DNA of 64,000 bases from the NCBI GenBank assembly GCA_964250755.1, contig CAXUHB010000001.1, positions 525,322 through 589,321 of the forward strand. The letters run 5' to 3'. Under the pieces are notes generated by a model that had not been told where the DNA came from, ran no database searches, and saw only the letters and a program-made list of their open reading frames with translations. The position numbers were made by a program, and so were the translations under genes. Of the stretch, positions 44,422 to 52,802 are shown piece after piece. This DNA comes from DASWOJ01 sp964250755. Lineage in GTDB: Bacteria; Pseudomonadota; Alphaproteobacteria; Acetobacterales; Acetobacteraceae. Position 1 is the first letter of the stretch. The number at the start of each line of letters is the position of its first letter.

Positions 44422-46298
44422 CAGAATGCCTGTCCTATGCCGATGTAGGCCTCGAACGCATCGTCGCCGGGCCGCTTGTTGAGGGGGACGGCAAGGTCCA
44501 CCCGGATCGGCCCGATGGCGGTGTAGTAGCGCGCGCCCACGCCGGCCCCGGCGCGCACGCCGCTGTCCCCGCTGCCCCGAATGCGTCCGGCAAGCAGGGG
44601 CGGCACGCCGCCGCTGGTGCCGACCTGCCCGGCATCCGCGAACACCACGGCCCCGAAGCTCTCGCCGATGCGCTGCCGGAACTCGACCGTGGCAGCCGCG
44701 ACGTAGGTGCCGCCGGTGGGCCGGCGGTCCAGGAACTGCGGCCCGATGGACTGATACTTGTAGCCCCGCACCGTGCCGCCCCCGCCCGCATACAGCCGCT
44801 GGTCCGGCGGCAGGTCGAACACGTTGGCCCCCTGCACCGTGCCCACCAGCCCCCGCAACGCCAGGATGCTGCGCCCGGGGGCACCAAGGTTGAAGTAGGT
44901 TGATCCCTGCAGCTGCACGATGGTGAAGTTGCTGCTCAGTCCCGCCAGGGACGCCGTGGGCGTCACGGTGGCCGCCGCCTTGATGCCGTGCGTCGGCTCG
45001 AACAGCCCCTCCGTGCCCGTGCTGTCGTAGCGCAGCCCGACCGGAAGCTGGGCGAGCGTGTAGTCCTGCGACACGCCCTGTTGCAGGATGCGCGCCTGCT
45101 CACCCTGCACGCCCACGCTGGCCGTCCAAACCTGGGAGAACTTGCGGCTGAGCGTCGCCCCGGCCAGCGCCGCAGTCCGGTCGTAGGCGTCCAGGCTCTC
45201 CTTGATGCCCTGCACGTTGACCTGGATGTTCTGGTTGCGCGCCCACACGTCCGGCTTCACGAAGGCCGCTGTCACATTATAGCCCTGGCCGCGGCTGGCG
45301 CTGCCGCCAAGCTGCGTCACTGCCGCGCCCAGGTTGAGCTGCTCCGCCTGGCCGAACAGGTTGCGGTGCTGCCAGGTCACGCCGACGCTGGCGCCCAGGT
45401 CGGTCGAGAAGGCGGCGGTGACGCCGACCGCCCGCCGCTTGCGCTCCGTCACCTCGAAATCCAGCGGCAGGTCGCCGGCGGCGTCCAGCCGCTCCGCCGC
45501 GCGCGCCCGCACGGTGGCGAACACGCCCAAGGAGGCGAGGTCCTGACGTGCCCGCTCGATCTCGTCGGGGTCGAAGCGTTCGCCGGGATGGACCAGCAGG
45601 CGGCGGCGGACGAAGGCCGGGTCCACCCGTTCGGTCCCGTTGATGCCGATGGGGCCGAGGTTGACCTGCGGACCCGCCTGAACCTTGTAGGACACATCCA
45701 GCGCCTGCGCCGCCGGGTCCAGGACGGCGACGGGCGCGTCCACCTTGGCCAGCGCATGGCCGCTGCGGCGCAGGGCGTCCAGCACGCGCGCCTGGGCGGC
45801 CAGCACGTCGGCGGCGACGGCGGGGGCGCCCGGCTCCAGCCTCAGGGCCGCCCGGCCTTCGGGCGGCACGTCGCCATCCAGGGCGACGCGGCGCAGGCGG
45901 AACACCGGGCCGGGCTGGATGGCGACGTCCACCCTGACGGGGGCCGACGCCCGCTCCAGCAGCGTGGGCAGGGCCGGGTCGTCCAAGTCGCGCCCGGCGA
46001 TGCGGATGGCGACCTTGGCGCCGTAGTGGCCGTAGCTGTTCAGCGCCGTCATCAGCCGGCCTGCATCGTCCCGCGCCCGCGTCACGAGCGCGAAGGGACC
46101 AGCCGGGCCGGACTCGCGCAGGGTCAGGAGGTTGCTGCTGTCGCGCAGCGCCTGGTCCAGGGCGCCGTTGCCCGTCGCGGCGAGTTCGACCGTGTAGGGC
46201 TGCGGGTCCGCGCCGCGGGCGGCATGGACTGCAAGCAGCGGCGCGGCGAGCAGGGCCGCCGCGGTCAGCGCGGCATGGCGGGGGATGCGGCGGCTCAT
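44421..46298 (-). CDS. tamA: Outer-membrane assembly protein TamA (BamA/Omp85 family)
   Basis: A 625-residue Omp85 protein: signal peptide (to about residue 30), three POTRA-like repeats (about 35-290, including NSYGHYGAKVAIRI and LVHPGERFDPDEIERARQDL), then a 16-strand barrel. Barrel motifs are VRGYKYQSIGPQF (the conserved VRGY/F), VFADAGQVG and a C-terminal IRVDLAVPLNKR...AYIGIGQAF with terminal Phe. TamA is the outer-membrane partner of TamB, encoded directly downstream with a TGATG overlap. Length is typical for alphaproteobacteria. Confidence 0.93.
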   Translation of the reverse strand: MSRRIPRHAALTAAALLAAPLLAVHAARGADPQPYTVELAATGNGALDQALRDSSNLLTLRESGPAGPFALVTRARDDAGRLMTALNSYGHYGAKVAIRIAGRDLDDPALPTLLERASAPVRVDVAIQPGPVFRLRRVALDGDVPPEGRAALRLEPGAPAVAADVLAAQARVLDALRRSGHALAKVDAPVAVLDPAAQALDVSYKVQAGPQVNLGPIGINGTERVDPAFVRRRLLVHPGERFDPDEIERARQDLASLGVFATVRARAAERLDAAGDLPLDFEVTERKRRAVGVTAAFSTDLGASVGVTWQHRNLFGQAEQLNLGAAVTQLGGSASRGQGYNVTAAFVKPDVWARNQNIQVNVQGIKESLDAYDRTAALAGATLSRKFSQVWTASVGVQGEQARILQQGVSQDYTLAQLPVGLRYDSTGTEGLFEPTHGIKAAATVTPTASLAGLSSNFTIVQLQGSTYFNLGAPGRSILALRGLVGTVQGANVFDLPPDQRLYAGGGGTVRGYKYQSIGPQFLDRRPTGGTYVAAATVEFRQRIGESFGAVVFADAGQVGTSGGVPPLLAGRIRGSGDSGVRAGAGVGARYYTAIGPIRVDLAVPLNKRPGDDAFEAYIGIGQAF

Positions 46299-46412
46299 GC
46301 GGTCGTATAGCGCCGGCAGGGCGGCAGCGGGCTACACGGGATCGTGGGTTCGTCCCCAAGCTGTCACGCCGGCGTCGTTGTTCCGACACGCGGCGCGCTG
46401 TATCCCGGCATC

Positions 46413-47330
46413 ATGAAGCTCCCGATGCGCCGAGTCCGCCAGCCCGGCCTGATCACCGTCCCGCCCAGCCCGGAGGCGCCGCGTTTCTCGGGCCGCCGCC
46501 CGGTGCGCGCGGTCCGGCGCGGGGTCACGATCCTGCTGTGGACCGTGCCGGTGGGACTGTTGCAGGCGGCGATGCTGATGCTGCCGGGCCGGGGCAAGGT
46601 GGTGGTGGCGCGGCTGTACTGGGCCAGCCTGTGCGGGCTGATGGGGATGCAGGTCCGGGTGGTCGGCACGCCCGCCCGGCGGCTGGACGGGCGCCCGGTG
46701 GTGTTCGCGTCCAATCACTCGTCCTGGCTCGACATCCTGACGTTGGGTGGCACGCTGGAGGCGTGCTTCATCGCCAAGCAGGAAGTCGGCGCCTGGCCGC
46801 TGGTCAGCACCATCGCGCGGCTGGGCCGCACCGTGTTCGTCAGCCGGCGGGCGCGCAACACCCTGCACGAGCGGGACGACATGCGCGCCCGGTTGGACGC
46901 CGGCGACAGCCTGATCCTGTTCCCGGAGGGCACCAGTTCCGACGGCTCCCGCGTGCTGCCGTTCCGGTCGGTGTTCTTCTCGGTCGTGGACGCGCGGGCG
47001 GGGTCGCCGCGCCCGATGGTCCAGCCGGTGTCGGTGGTCTATGACCAGTTGGCCGGACTGCCGATGGGCCGGGCGAGCCGCCCGGTGTTCGCCTGGTATG
47101 GCGACATGGACCTGGCCAGCCACTTCTGGCGCTTGGCGCAGCACCGCGGGCTGCGGGCGACGGTGCTGCTGCATCCGCCGATAGACCCGGCGGCCTACCC
47201 GGACCGTAAGGCGCTGGCGCTGGCGGTGCAGCGGATCGTGGCCGATGGCGCGGCGACCCTGCGGCAGAACCGACCGGTACGGGTGATTGCGCCCGTGCCG
47301 GACGCCGGGGCGGAGGCGGCGTTCGCGTAG
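46413..47330 (+). CDS. plsC: 1-acyl-sn-glycerol-3-phosphate acyltransferase
   Basis: A 305-residue PlsC-family acyltransferase: a membrane segment around residues 38-60, then the HX4D motif in VVFASNHSSWLDILTLGG, RTVFVSRRARNT, and the glycerophosphate-binding ILFPEGTSSDG, followed by MVQPVSVVYDQ. It acylates lysophosphatidic acid at the inner membrane. ATG 46413 begins a family-like N-terminus but has a weak ribosome-binding site. It is divergent from tamA with a 114-bp gap. A C-terminal extension of about 40 residues is Pro/Ala-rich. Confidence 0.9.
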   Translation: MKLPMRRVRQPGLITVPPSPEAPRFSGRRPVRAVRRGVTILLWTVPVGLLQAAMLMLPGRGKVVVARLYWASLCGLMGMQVRVVGTPARRLDGRPVVFASNHSSWLDILTLGGTLEACFIAKQEVGAWPLVSTIARLGRTVFVSRRARNTLHERDDMRARLDAGDSLILFPEGTSSDGSRVLPFRSVFFSVVDARAGSPRPMVQPVSVVYDQLAGLPMGRASRPVFAWYGDMDLASHFWRLAQHRGLRATVLLHPPIDPAAYPDRKALALAVQRIVADGAATLRQNRPVRVIAPVPDAGAEAAFA

Positions 47331-47336
47331 GGACAC

Positions 47337-47367
47337 CTGCTCCCTCTCCCGGAGGGAGAGGGAGCAG
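47337..47367. repeat. Single REP-type palindrome
   Basis: CTGCTCCCTCTCCC directly followed by GGAGGGAGAGGGAGCAG forms a long perfect stem with almost no loop. The half-site CCCTCTCCCGGAGGGAGAGGG is the outer arm of the REPIN-like elements elsewhere in the window. It lies 6 bp after plsC and forms the ragged 3' end of the decayed ATPase gene on the other strand. It may also act as a plsC terminator. Confidence 0.7.
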
Positions 47368-47375
47368 CGGCGCTA

Positions 47376-48025
47376 TTTTCAAGCTGTTGGCCAGGAACCC
47401 CCGCAGGCGCTCGCTTTGCGGGCGGGCCAGCACTTCGCGCGGGTCGCCCTGCTCCTCAACGGCACCCTTGTGCAGGAATGCGCTGGTCGGCTCGTCGAAC
47501 AGGATCACCTCCGGCTCCGTCGCCAGCGCGCGGGCGATGGCGACGCGCTGCTGCTCGCCGCCTGACAGGTGGTCGGGATAGGAGGTCAGGCGGTGGGCGA
47601 CGCCCACGCGCTCTAGATAGTGATGCGCGGTCCCGCGCCTCGGGCTTGGGCCGGCGCAGCGCCTGGCGCGGCGCTTCCATCACGTTCTCGGCCGCCGTCA
47701 TGTGCGCGCACAGGTTGAAGCCCTGGAACGCCCTCGCCACCCGGGTCCGCAGGCGCTGCAGCTGCCGGGGGTCGGCGGCCTGCAGCGGCCCGCCGCGTCC
47801 GGGGCGGAGAGCGAGATCCTCGCCGGCAATGCTGATCGTGCCGCGGTCCGGGCGCTCCAGCAGGTTGAGGCAGCGCAGGAAGATGCTCCTCCCTGATCCG
47901 TACGAGCCGATGATGCTGACGACGTCGCCCCCGCACGCCTGCACGGACACGCCGCGTGGCACCTCGACCAGGCCGAAGCTCTTGCGGACGCCCTAGGCCC
48001 GCAGCTTCTCGGGAGGCTTCGTCAC
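47376..48025 (-). pseudogene. Decayed polar amino-acid ABC transporter ATPase (HisP/GlnQ type)
   Basis: The gene began at GTG 48025, overlapping the stop of the upstream M14-type gene (GTGA). It has several lesions. There is an in-frame TAG at codon 11 (just before GVRKSFGLVEVPRGVSV). Walker A reads GSYGSGRS with Arg for Lys. A single-base frameshift lies near 47624, after RRPKPEARDRA. About 60-70 codons are lost after Walker B, where ILFDEPTSA joins directly to FLHKGAVEEQGDPREVLARP. The signature LSGGEQQRVAIARALATEP is still clear. The 3' end runs into a REP palindrome. It cannot encode a working ATPase. Confidence 0.88.
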
Positions 48026-49122
48026 GGGCTGAGCAGCTTGCCGCTGCGCCGCGGTTCGGTCCCGGCGATCTTGCCGATGCGGCCTCCGGCTGGCGCGTAG
48101 CGCGTCGGCCGGCGGGAGAACAGCAGGCCGGCCGCCTGCGCCAGCACGGGCGTCCGCTGGCCGGTGGCGGCGTCCACCATCTCCGCCACGACCTCGCCGG
48201 CTTCCACCCGGTCCCCATGCGTGCATCGGTATGCGATGACCCCGCCGACCGGCGCCACCACCGGCTCCACCGCCGCAAGCGGCGTGGGCGCGCATACGGC
48301 CGGTGGCAGCGGCGGCGGCTCTCCCGCGACGGCGCCCAGGTGCCTCAGCGCGCCGAGCAGCGCCTGGGCGTCGGCGCCGGCCAGGGCGTCATCCACGTCG
48401 GCCCGCCCGCGCAGCTCCACCGTCACCGCCATGCAGCCCGGCGGCAGGGGATGCCCGGGGAAGCGGGCCCGCAGCGCCGGCCCGGTCCGGCTGCACGCCT
48501 CGTCGAACGGATCGTCCCCGCTTTCGTCCGCCACCAGCACGGCGTCCGCGCCCAGCAGCCGGGCCAGGGGCATGGCGGCGCCGGCGGTTGCCGTGTGCGT
48601 ATAGAGGTGCATCGTCGCCTGCCCGTCGCAGTGCAGGTCCCAGACGAAGTCGGCATCAATGGCCAGGCGCAGCAGGGCGCGGCGCAGATGATCCTCAGGC
48701 GTCACCGCCGGCAGCGCCGCCGCGGCATCCCGAAGCGCCGCCCGCGCCAGTTCGCCGTTCGCGGCCTCGTCCTGGCCCAGCCGGCCTGCCAGCGCGTCCC
48801 CCGCCGGCTCCCACAGGCGGGGGTAGCCGCGGTTGTAGTTCATCCCGTCTGCAAGGCTGAACCGCCCGATGGCGCCGCCCAGCACCCACTGTCCCAGCCC
48901 GAGCGGGTTGGCGAGCGGCAGCACGATGACCTCTCCGACCACATCCGCCTGGGCCAGCAGGGCGCACAGGTGGTGGGCGGTCAGCACGCCGGGCATCTCG
49001 TCCGCGTGCAGGCCGGCCTGGATGTGGACCTTGGGCCGTGCGCCGGGCGTCCCGTAGCGGCGCACCAGCAGCTCGTGGCGCGTGCCGGCGCTGCCGGGGA
49101 GGGGAACCGTCTCCGGGGTCAT
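48022..49122 (-). CDS. Succinylglutamate desuccinylase/aspartoacylase family (M14-type) deacylase
   Basis: A 366-residue zinc hydrolase. It has HIQAGLHADEMPGV with the HxxE zinc pair, VLPLANPLGLGQ, NYNRGYPRLWE, and DLHCDGQATMHLYTH with the third ligand His, then a C-terminal barrel-like domain (VVAPVGGVIAYRCTHGDRVEAGE). Relatives remove acyl groups from N-acylated amino acids (AstE, AspA, DoeB). It is intact although both flanking transporter pieces are wrecked, and it overlaps each of them (ATGA upstream, GTGA downstream). It was therefore once inside an amino-acid uptake operon. DoeB-like N-acetyl-diaminobutyrate deacetylase is one possibility. Confidence 0.85.
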   Translation of the reverse strand: MTPETVPLPGSAGTRHELLVRRYGTPGARPKVHIQAGLHADEMPGVLTAHHLCALLAQADVVGEVIVLPLANPLGLGQWVLGGAIGRFSLADGMNYNRGYPRLWEPAGDALAGRLGQDEAANGELARAALRDAAAALPAVTPEDHLRRALLRLAIDADFVWDLHCDGQATMHLYTHTATAGAAMPLARLLGADAVLVADESGDDPFDEACSRTGPALRARFPGHPLPPGCMAVTVELRGRADVDDALAGADAQALLGALRHLGAVAGEPPPLPPAVCAPTPLAAVEPVVAPVGGVIAYRCTHGDRVEAGEVVAEMVDAATGQRTPVLAQAAGLLFSRRPTRYAPAGGRIGKIAGTEPRRSGKLLSP

Positions 49123-49437
49123 GCCGGCAGCATCGTCGGGGCGGCCTCGGCGCGCTCGGGCGCAAGGTGGCGCAGGCAGCGCCGTTCCAGCAGCCGGAAG
49201 CCGCCGACCAGCAGGAAGGTCAGCGCGAGTTGGACTGCGCCCACGGTCCCGAACGCATCCGTCGCCACGATGTGGTCCTCACAGGCATCCCGCGCCACCC
49301 GCGTCAGCTCCACCAGGCCGACGGTGCTGGCGAGCGAGGTCGCGTGCAGCATCAGCACGACCTCGTCGCCGCATCGCGGCAAGGCCCGGCGCAGCGCGCC
49401 CGGCAGCAGGATGCGGCGCAGCACCGTGGGCTGCCCT
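49119..49437 (-). pseudogene. C-terminal fragment of polar amino-acid ABC permease (HisM/ArtM type)
   Basis: The frame ending at 49119 encodes the last 105 residues or so of an amino-acid ABC permease. It contains TVLRRILLPGALRRALP, EVVLMLHATSLASTVGLVEL and a final membrane helix LALTFLLVGGFRLLERR. The N-terminal membrane segments are missing. Upstream, at about 49430-49438, the sequence joins out of frame to the start of a solute-binding protein. The stop overlaps the M14-type gene start as ATGA, showing that the 3' end is original. Confidence 0.8.
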
Positions 49438-49525
49438 CCACGCCGACGCGCAGCTTGGCGGGGGCCTGGGCGTGTGCCGCCAGGGGAAGCAGGAGGGCGG
49501 TGGCAAGGAGGGGTCTGCGAAGCAT
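49432..49525 (-). pseudogene. N-terminal fragment of a periplasmic amino-acid-binding protein
   Basis: From ATG 49525 the frame reads MLRRPLLATALLLPLAAHAQ (a signal peptide) then APAKLRVGVEG, the canonical first strand of polar amino-acid binding proteins. It then breaks into the permease fragment in another frame. About 230 codons of this gene and the first half of the permease (possibly a second permease too) are gone, consistent with one deletion. Confidence 0.78.
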
Positions 49526-49658
49526 GTCGGTCTTTCCGCTTGTAGGACGTTGCCGGCCACGATGAGAGCCAGCGCCGCGTCGCGCAACCTGGCATCGTCA
49601 TTCTGCAACCCGGCAGTGCGGCTTGCCGTAGAGGGGAATGGAAAAGGGAGCCGCTGCC

Positions 49659-50168
49659 ATGCCGAGCCGCCACTGGCCGACCTTCGCCGCGCTCACCGCG
49701 GTCCTGCCGGGCTGCGCGGTGCTGACCGCGGCACCGCCGGGGGTGGAGGTGGCAGGGGTCGAACTGCGCAGCGCAGGCTTGCTGAACGAGATCCTGGGCG
49801 TGACCCTGTGCGTAACCAACCCGAACGACGCTGAACTGAGCTTCCGCCGGGTGAACGTGGCGGTGGACGTGGCCGGTGCGCCGCTGGCGGAAGCGGTCAA
49901 CGAGGCGCCAGTGCGCCTGCCGCCGCGCGTCTCCGTGCTTGCACCCGTCACGGTGGTGCTCACGCACCGCAACCTGGAAGCACAGATCCTGTCCATCGTC
50001 CGCAGCGGGGTGCTGAGCTTCCGCGTGCGTGGGTCGGTGCAGTTGGATGGCCCGCTTGGGTTGACGCTGCCGTTCTCCCGCAGCGGGCGGCTCGATGCCG
50101 CAAGCGGTGCGGGCCTGCTGGCTGATGCCGGCGCGAAGGCGGGAACCCGGTGCGGTGGGCAGCCGTGA
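49659..50168 (+). CDS. LEA type 2 (WHy domain) lipoprotein
   Basis: A 169-residue protein with a lipoprotein-like signal (WPTFAALTAVLPGC). The single LEA-2/WHy beta-sandwich domain has VEVAGVELRSAGLLNEILG, VTLCVTNPNDAELSFRRVNV, and VLTHRNLEAQILSIVRSGVL. The VxNPN motif is the hallmark. Such proteins bind to the membrane in the periplasm and are linked to desiccation or stress tolerance in some bacteria. ATG 49659 has GGGAG nine bases upstream and is preferred to ATG 49638. The neighbour on the left is the decayed transporter. Confidence 0.82.
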   Translation: MPSRHWPTFAALTAVLPGCAVLTAAPPGVEVAGVELRSAGLLNEILGVTLCVTNPNDAELSFRRVNVAVDVAGAPLAEAVNEAPVRLPPRVSVLAPVTVVLTHRNLEAQILSIVRSGVLSFRVRGSVQLDGPLGLTLPFSRSGRLDAASGAGLLADAGAKAGTRCGGQP

Positions 50169-50191
50169 CCCGGCCGCTGGCCTGACCAGTG

Positions 50192-50587
50192 ATGGCGGCT
50201 GATCCCGCTCCAGACGGGCCTTTGCTGCCGGAAGGGCAGCGCAGGTCCAGGGATGGTTGGCTCATGGCTGCGCGCGTGGCCGTGTTCGTGGCCGCCGCGG
50301 GGGGCGTGAGCTGTGCCGTGCTGTTCCTGTGGAGGCCGGTCGAGGATTTGCTGTCTATCCATAGAACAGGCTGGTTCGACGGAGTTGCTGAGATGCTGTT
50401 GTCGGCGGTCGTGTCAGGCGTTGTGTTCGGGATCGTGGCCGCCAGCCAGGTCGGACGCGGACGGCAGGACGCCGCGACCCGGTGGGGCTTGGGCATCGGC
50501 GCCGGGGTGGGCACCCTCGTCGTATGCGCCTTCTTCCTCACGGCCGTGCTGCCGCTTCTTCAAATGGCAGCCGCCTTGGTCTGGTGA
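50192..50587 (+). CDS. Hypothetical membrane protein with three transmembrane segments
   Basis: A 131-residue protein. After a polar N-terminus (residues 1-24) there are three hydrophobic stretches: VAVFVAAAGGVSCAVLFLW, EMLLSAVVSGVVFGIVAA and GIGAGVGTLVVCAFFLTAVL. No conserved motif is recognised. It lies 23 bp after the LEA2 lipoprotein gene, so they may be co-transcribed. GTG 50189 is one codon upstream of the chosen ATG. Confidence 0.6.
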   Translation: MAADPAPDGPLLPEGQRRSRDGWLMAARVAVFVAAAGGVSCAVLFLWRPVEDLLSIHRTGWFDGVAEMLLSAVVSGVVFGIVAASQVGRGRQDAATRWGLGIGAGVGTLVVCAFFLTAVLPLLQMAAALVW

Positions 50588-50624
50588 CCAGCCTGCCGAC
50601 GTCGGAGCGGCGGCACAGGGCCGG

Positions 50625-51788
50625 CTAGCCCAGCCGGTAGTCCAGCGCCGCCGCGGACAGCGGCTCCGCCCCGCGGTCTCCGATCACGCTCGTGCGCCCA
50701 AGGGTCATGGCCAAGCCCGATATCGCATCGAAGACGATGATGTGGACGAAGAACACCATGCCAGGCGCGGCCTCCAGCACGTTGCCGGAATGCAGCATCG
50801 GCCAGTCCATCCAGTTGGGCGCATAGACCGCGCCCAGGCTGTAGCCGCAGGCGTTCATGCGGGCATCGCGCCACCCGGCGCCGTCCAGCACGCGGGCGTG
50901 GGCGTCGAAGGCGTCGCCCACCGGGCGGCCCGGGCGCAGCGCGTCCTCTGCGGCCAGCAGGGCGTCGGCGCAGGCGGCGTGCAGGGCAGGCAGGCGGGGA
51001 TCGGGGCGCCCGACCTCCAGCGTGCGCATCAGGCAGGCGTGGTAGTGGCGGTAGGTGCCGGCGAACTCCAGTGTCAGGCGGTCGTCCGCGTCCAGGTGCC
51101 GGCGTCCGGTGTAGTAGCGGCACATGAGCGCGCCGGGGCCGGAGCCGATGATGAATTCGTTCGCCGGGTCGTCCCCGCCGCCGCGGAACACGGCGGCGTG
51201 CATGTCGGCCAGGATGTCGCCCTCCCACGCGCCCGGGCGGGTGGCGGCGCGGGCGGCGTGCAGCGCGTCGTCGGCCAGGGCCGCGGCCCGGCGGACATGG
51301 GTCAGCTCCGCCGGGGACTTCACCAGGCGCAGCCGGGTCACGAGGTCGGAGGCGTCGTGCAGCGGGCACACCCCGTCCAGCGCCGCGGCCAGGCGCTGGC
51401 CGTTGCGCGCGGTCAGGCCGTAGCTGTCCCATTCCACGCCCAGCGCGCGCCCGTGCAGGCCCATCGTGCCGAGCATGTCCCGGAGCGCGCCGGCCGGGTC
51501 GGCGTCCGGGGCGTCCACCCAGATGCGTACCTCCTCGACCACGCTGGCGAATTGCGCCTGCAGCCGGTCTGGCGCGCGGGTCAGCAGCGCCATGCGGCCG
51601 CTGGCGTGCAGGACGATGCACTGGAAATAGACGTAGCCGAAGGTGTCGTAGCCGGTGAGGTAGTACTGGCTCTCGGGCCGGAACAGCAGGAGGGCGTGCA
51701 GGCCGCGGCGCTCCATGCCGGCGATGGCGGCAGCGCGGCGGGCGGCCAGCTCATCGAGGGAGAAATGAAGGTTTCGGGTGGGCGGCAT
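50625..51788 (-). CDS. M24 (creatinase/DoeA-like) pita-bread hydrolase
   Basis: A 387-residue protein with the two-domain M24 fold. The N-terminal domain has LHALLLFRPESQYYLTGYDTFGYVYFQC; the C-terminal domain includes LRLVKSPAELTHVRRAA, LEFAGTYRHYHACLMRTLEVG and NACGYSLGAVYAPNWMDWP. In metal-dependent M24 peptidases this last region carries a GHG/GHxxG His; here it is GYSLG, as I recall for ectoine hydrolase (DoeA)-type members that do not need metals. A Xaa-Pro peptidase label would therefore be risky. It stands between the membrane protein and the PhyH-type gene, facing away from the former. Confidence 0.8.
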   Translation of the reverse strand: MPPTRNLHFSLDELAARRAAAIAGMERRGLHALLLFRPESQYYLTGYDTFGYVYFQCIVLHASGRMALLTRAPDRLQAQFASVVEEVRIWVDAPDADPAGALRDMLGTMGLHGRALGVEWDSYGLTARNGQRLAAALDGVCPLHDASDLVTRLRLVKSPAELTHVRRAAALADDALHAARAATRPGAWEGDILADMHAAVFRGGGDDPANEFIIGSGPGALMCRYYTGRRHLDADDRLTLEFAGTYRHYHACLMRTLEVGRPDPRLPALHAACADALLAAEDALRPGRPVGDAFDAHARVLDGAGWRDARMNACGYSLGAVYAPNWMDWPMLHSGNVLEAAPGMVFFVHIIVFDAISGLAMTLGRTSVIGDRGAEPLSAAALDYRLG

Positions 51789-52021
51789 AGCTTTGGTCTC
51801 CTGCCGTTTGTGCCCTGCCTGACCCTGATCCCGTTTGCGCGCAAGGTGCCGGCGCGATCAAGCCCACCATCCCAGCCTGGGGCAGCCCAGCCAATCAAGC
51901 AGCGTTCGTGGACCGGCATCTGCCGCTGGGCGTCTGATGCGTGCTCTGAGGCCACGCCGACCGGATGTGCCCGGTCCCGAACGCATCATGATCTCCAACG
52001 CGCCTGCCGACTCTCGTCCGC

Positions 52022-52696
52022 TCACCATACGCCCAACCACCTCAAGCCGCCGGGCAGGGCGGCCGCCGCGTAATCCACTTGCAGCACGCGCCGGCGTGCG
52101 GGGCGTGTTGCGGGGGCGGATGCGTGAAGGATCGGTGTTGAATACAGCCAGACATCTCCGGCATCGGCCAGGCAGGCCGCGGTGCCGCATCGTGCGACGA
52201 CGCCGGGCACATCGGCCTCGGCGATCCGGCCCAAGCGGTGCGACCCCGGTGCCACCAGCAGCGGCGCATTCTCCGCCGGCGCTGGGTCCAAATGCACCCG
52301 CAGCGTGACCATCTCCGCAAGAACGTGGACTGGCGGGGCAACGTGATGCATCCCGTCCTTCACCGTCCAGGGACCGAATCTTGGCACGTCCAGCCGTTCC
52401 CGCACGGCCACGGTGCGGTCTTGGTGCCAGGCTAGCGCCCAATTGGACGCAGCGGTCTTGTCGAACAGGATGGCCCGCACGGGCTGGCAGCCCGGCCCAA
52501 GCGCCAAGGCCGCCACGGCGCCCACCGCACCAGCCGGGTCCAGCAACGGGCGCAGTTCCGCGATGCCTTGCAGCCGCAGTCCGGCGCGGGCGCTTGGCAG
52601 CGGCGCAAGCGCCGCCTCGGCTGCATGCAGTGCGGCCGGGCCAAGTGCGGCGGCCATCCGCTGTGCGCCGTCGCGCGCGAAATCCAGGTCGGTCAA
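52022..52696 (-). CDS. Phytanoyl-CoA dioxygenase (PhyH) family oxygenase
   Basis: A 224-residue Fe(II)/2-oxoglutarate-dependent oxygenase candidate. The iron motif HxD is in ALAWHQDRTVAVRERLDV; the later His is in STPILHASAPATRPARRRVLQ, where Arg residues would bind 2-oxoglutarate. The start is a TTG at 52696 with GGAGCG eight bases upstream; longer ATG/GTG starts would read through unrelated sequence. EctD belongs to the same superfamily but is longer, so the substrate is open. It is divergent from the MFS gene. Confidence 0.78.
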   Translation of the reverse strand: MTDLDFARDGAQRMAAALGPAALHAAEAALAPLPSARAGLRLQGIAELRPLLDPAGAVGAVAALALGPGCQPVRAILFDKTAASNWALAWHQDRTVAVRERLDVPRFGPWTVKDGMHHVAPPVHVLAEMVTLRVHLDPAPAENAPLLVAPGSHRLGRIAEADVPGVVARCGTAACLADAGDVWLYSTPILHASAPATRPARRRVLQVDYAAAALPGGLRWLGVW

Positions 52697-52802
52697 GGCT
52701 GGCGCTCCGCTGCAGGGTGGCCCGGTGCGGGGCCAGGGTGCAGCCTGAACTTGGCATGGCCGCGACGTCATGCGAACCGGGCCATGCGAGGGGAGGGGAT
52801 GC

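Noticed and set aside
47337..47367. Intrinsic terminator of plsC
   Set aside because: The stem is strong but lacks a T-run and its sequence equals the arm of the repeat family, so it was listed as a repeat; a terminating role remains possible.
51789..52021. Possible gene in the 233-bp gap between the M24 and PhyH-type genes
   Set aside because: No frame there has a start with ribosome-binding site or a recognisable motif; I see nothing in it.
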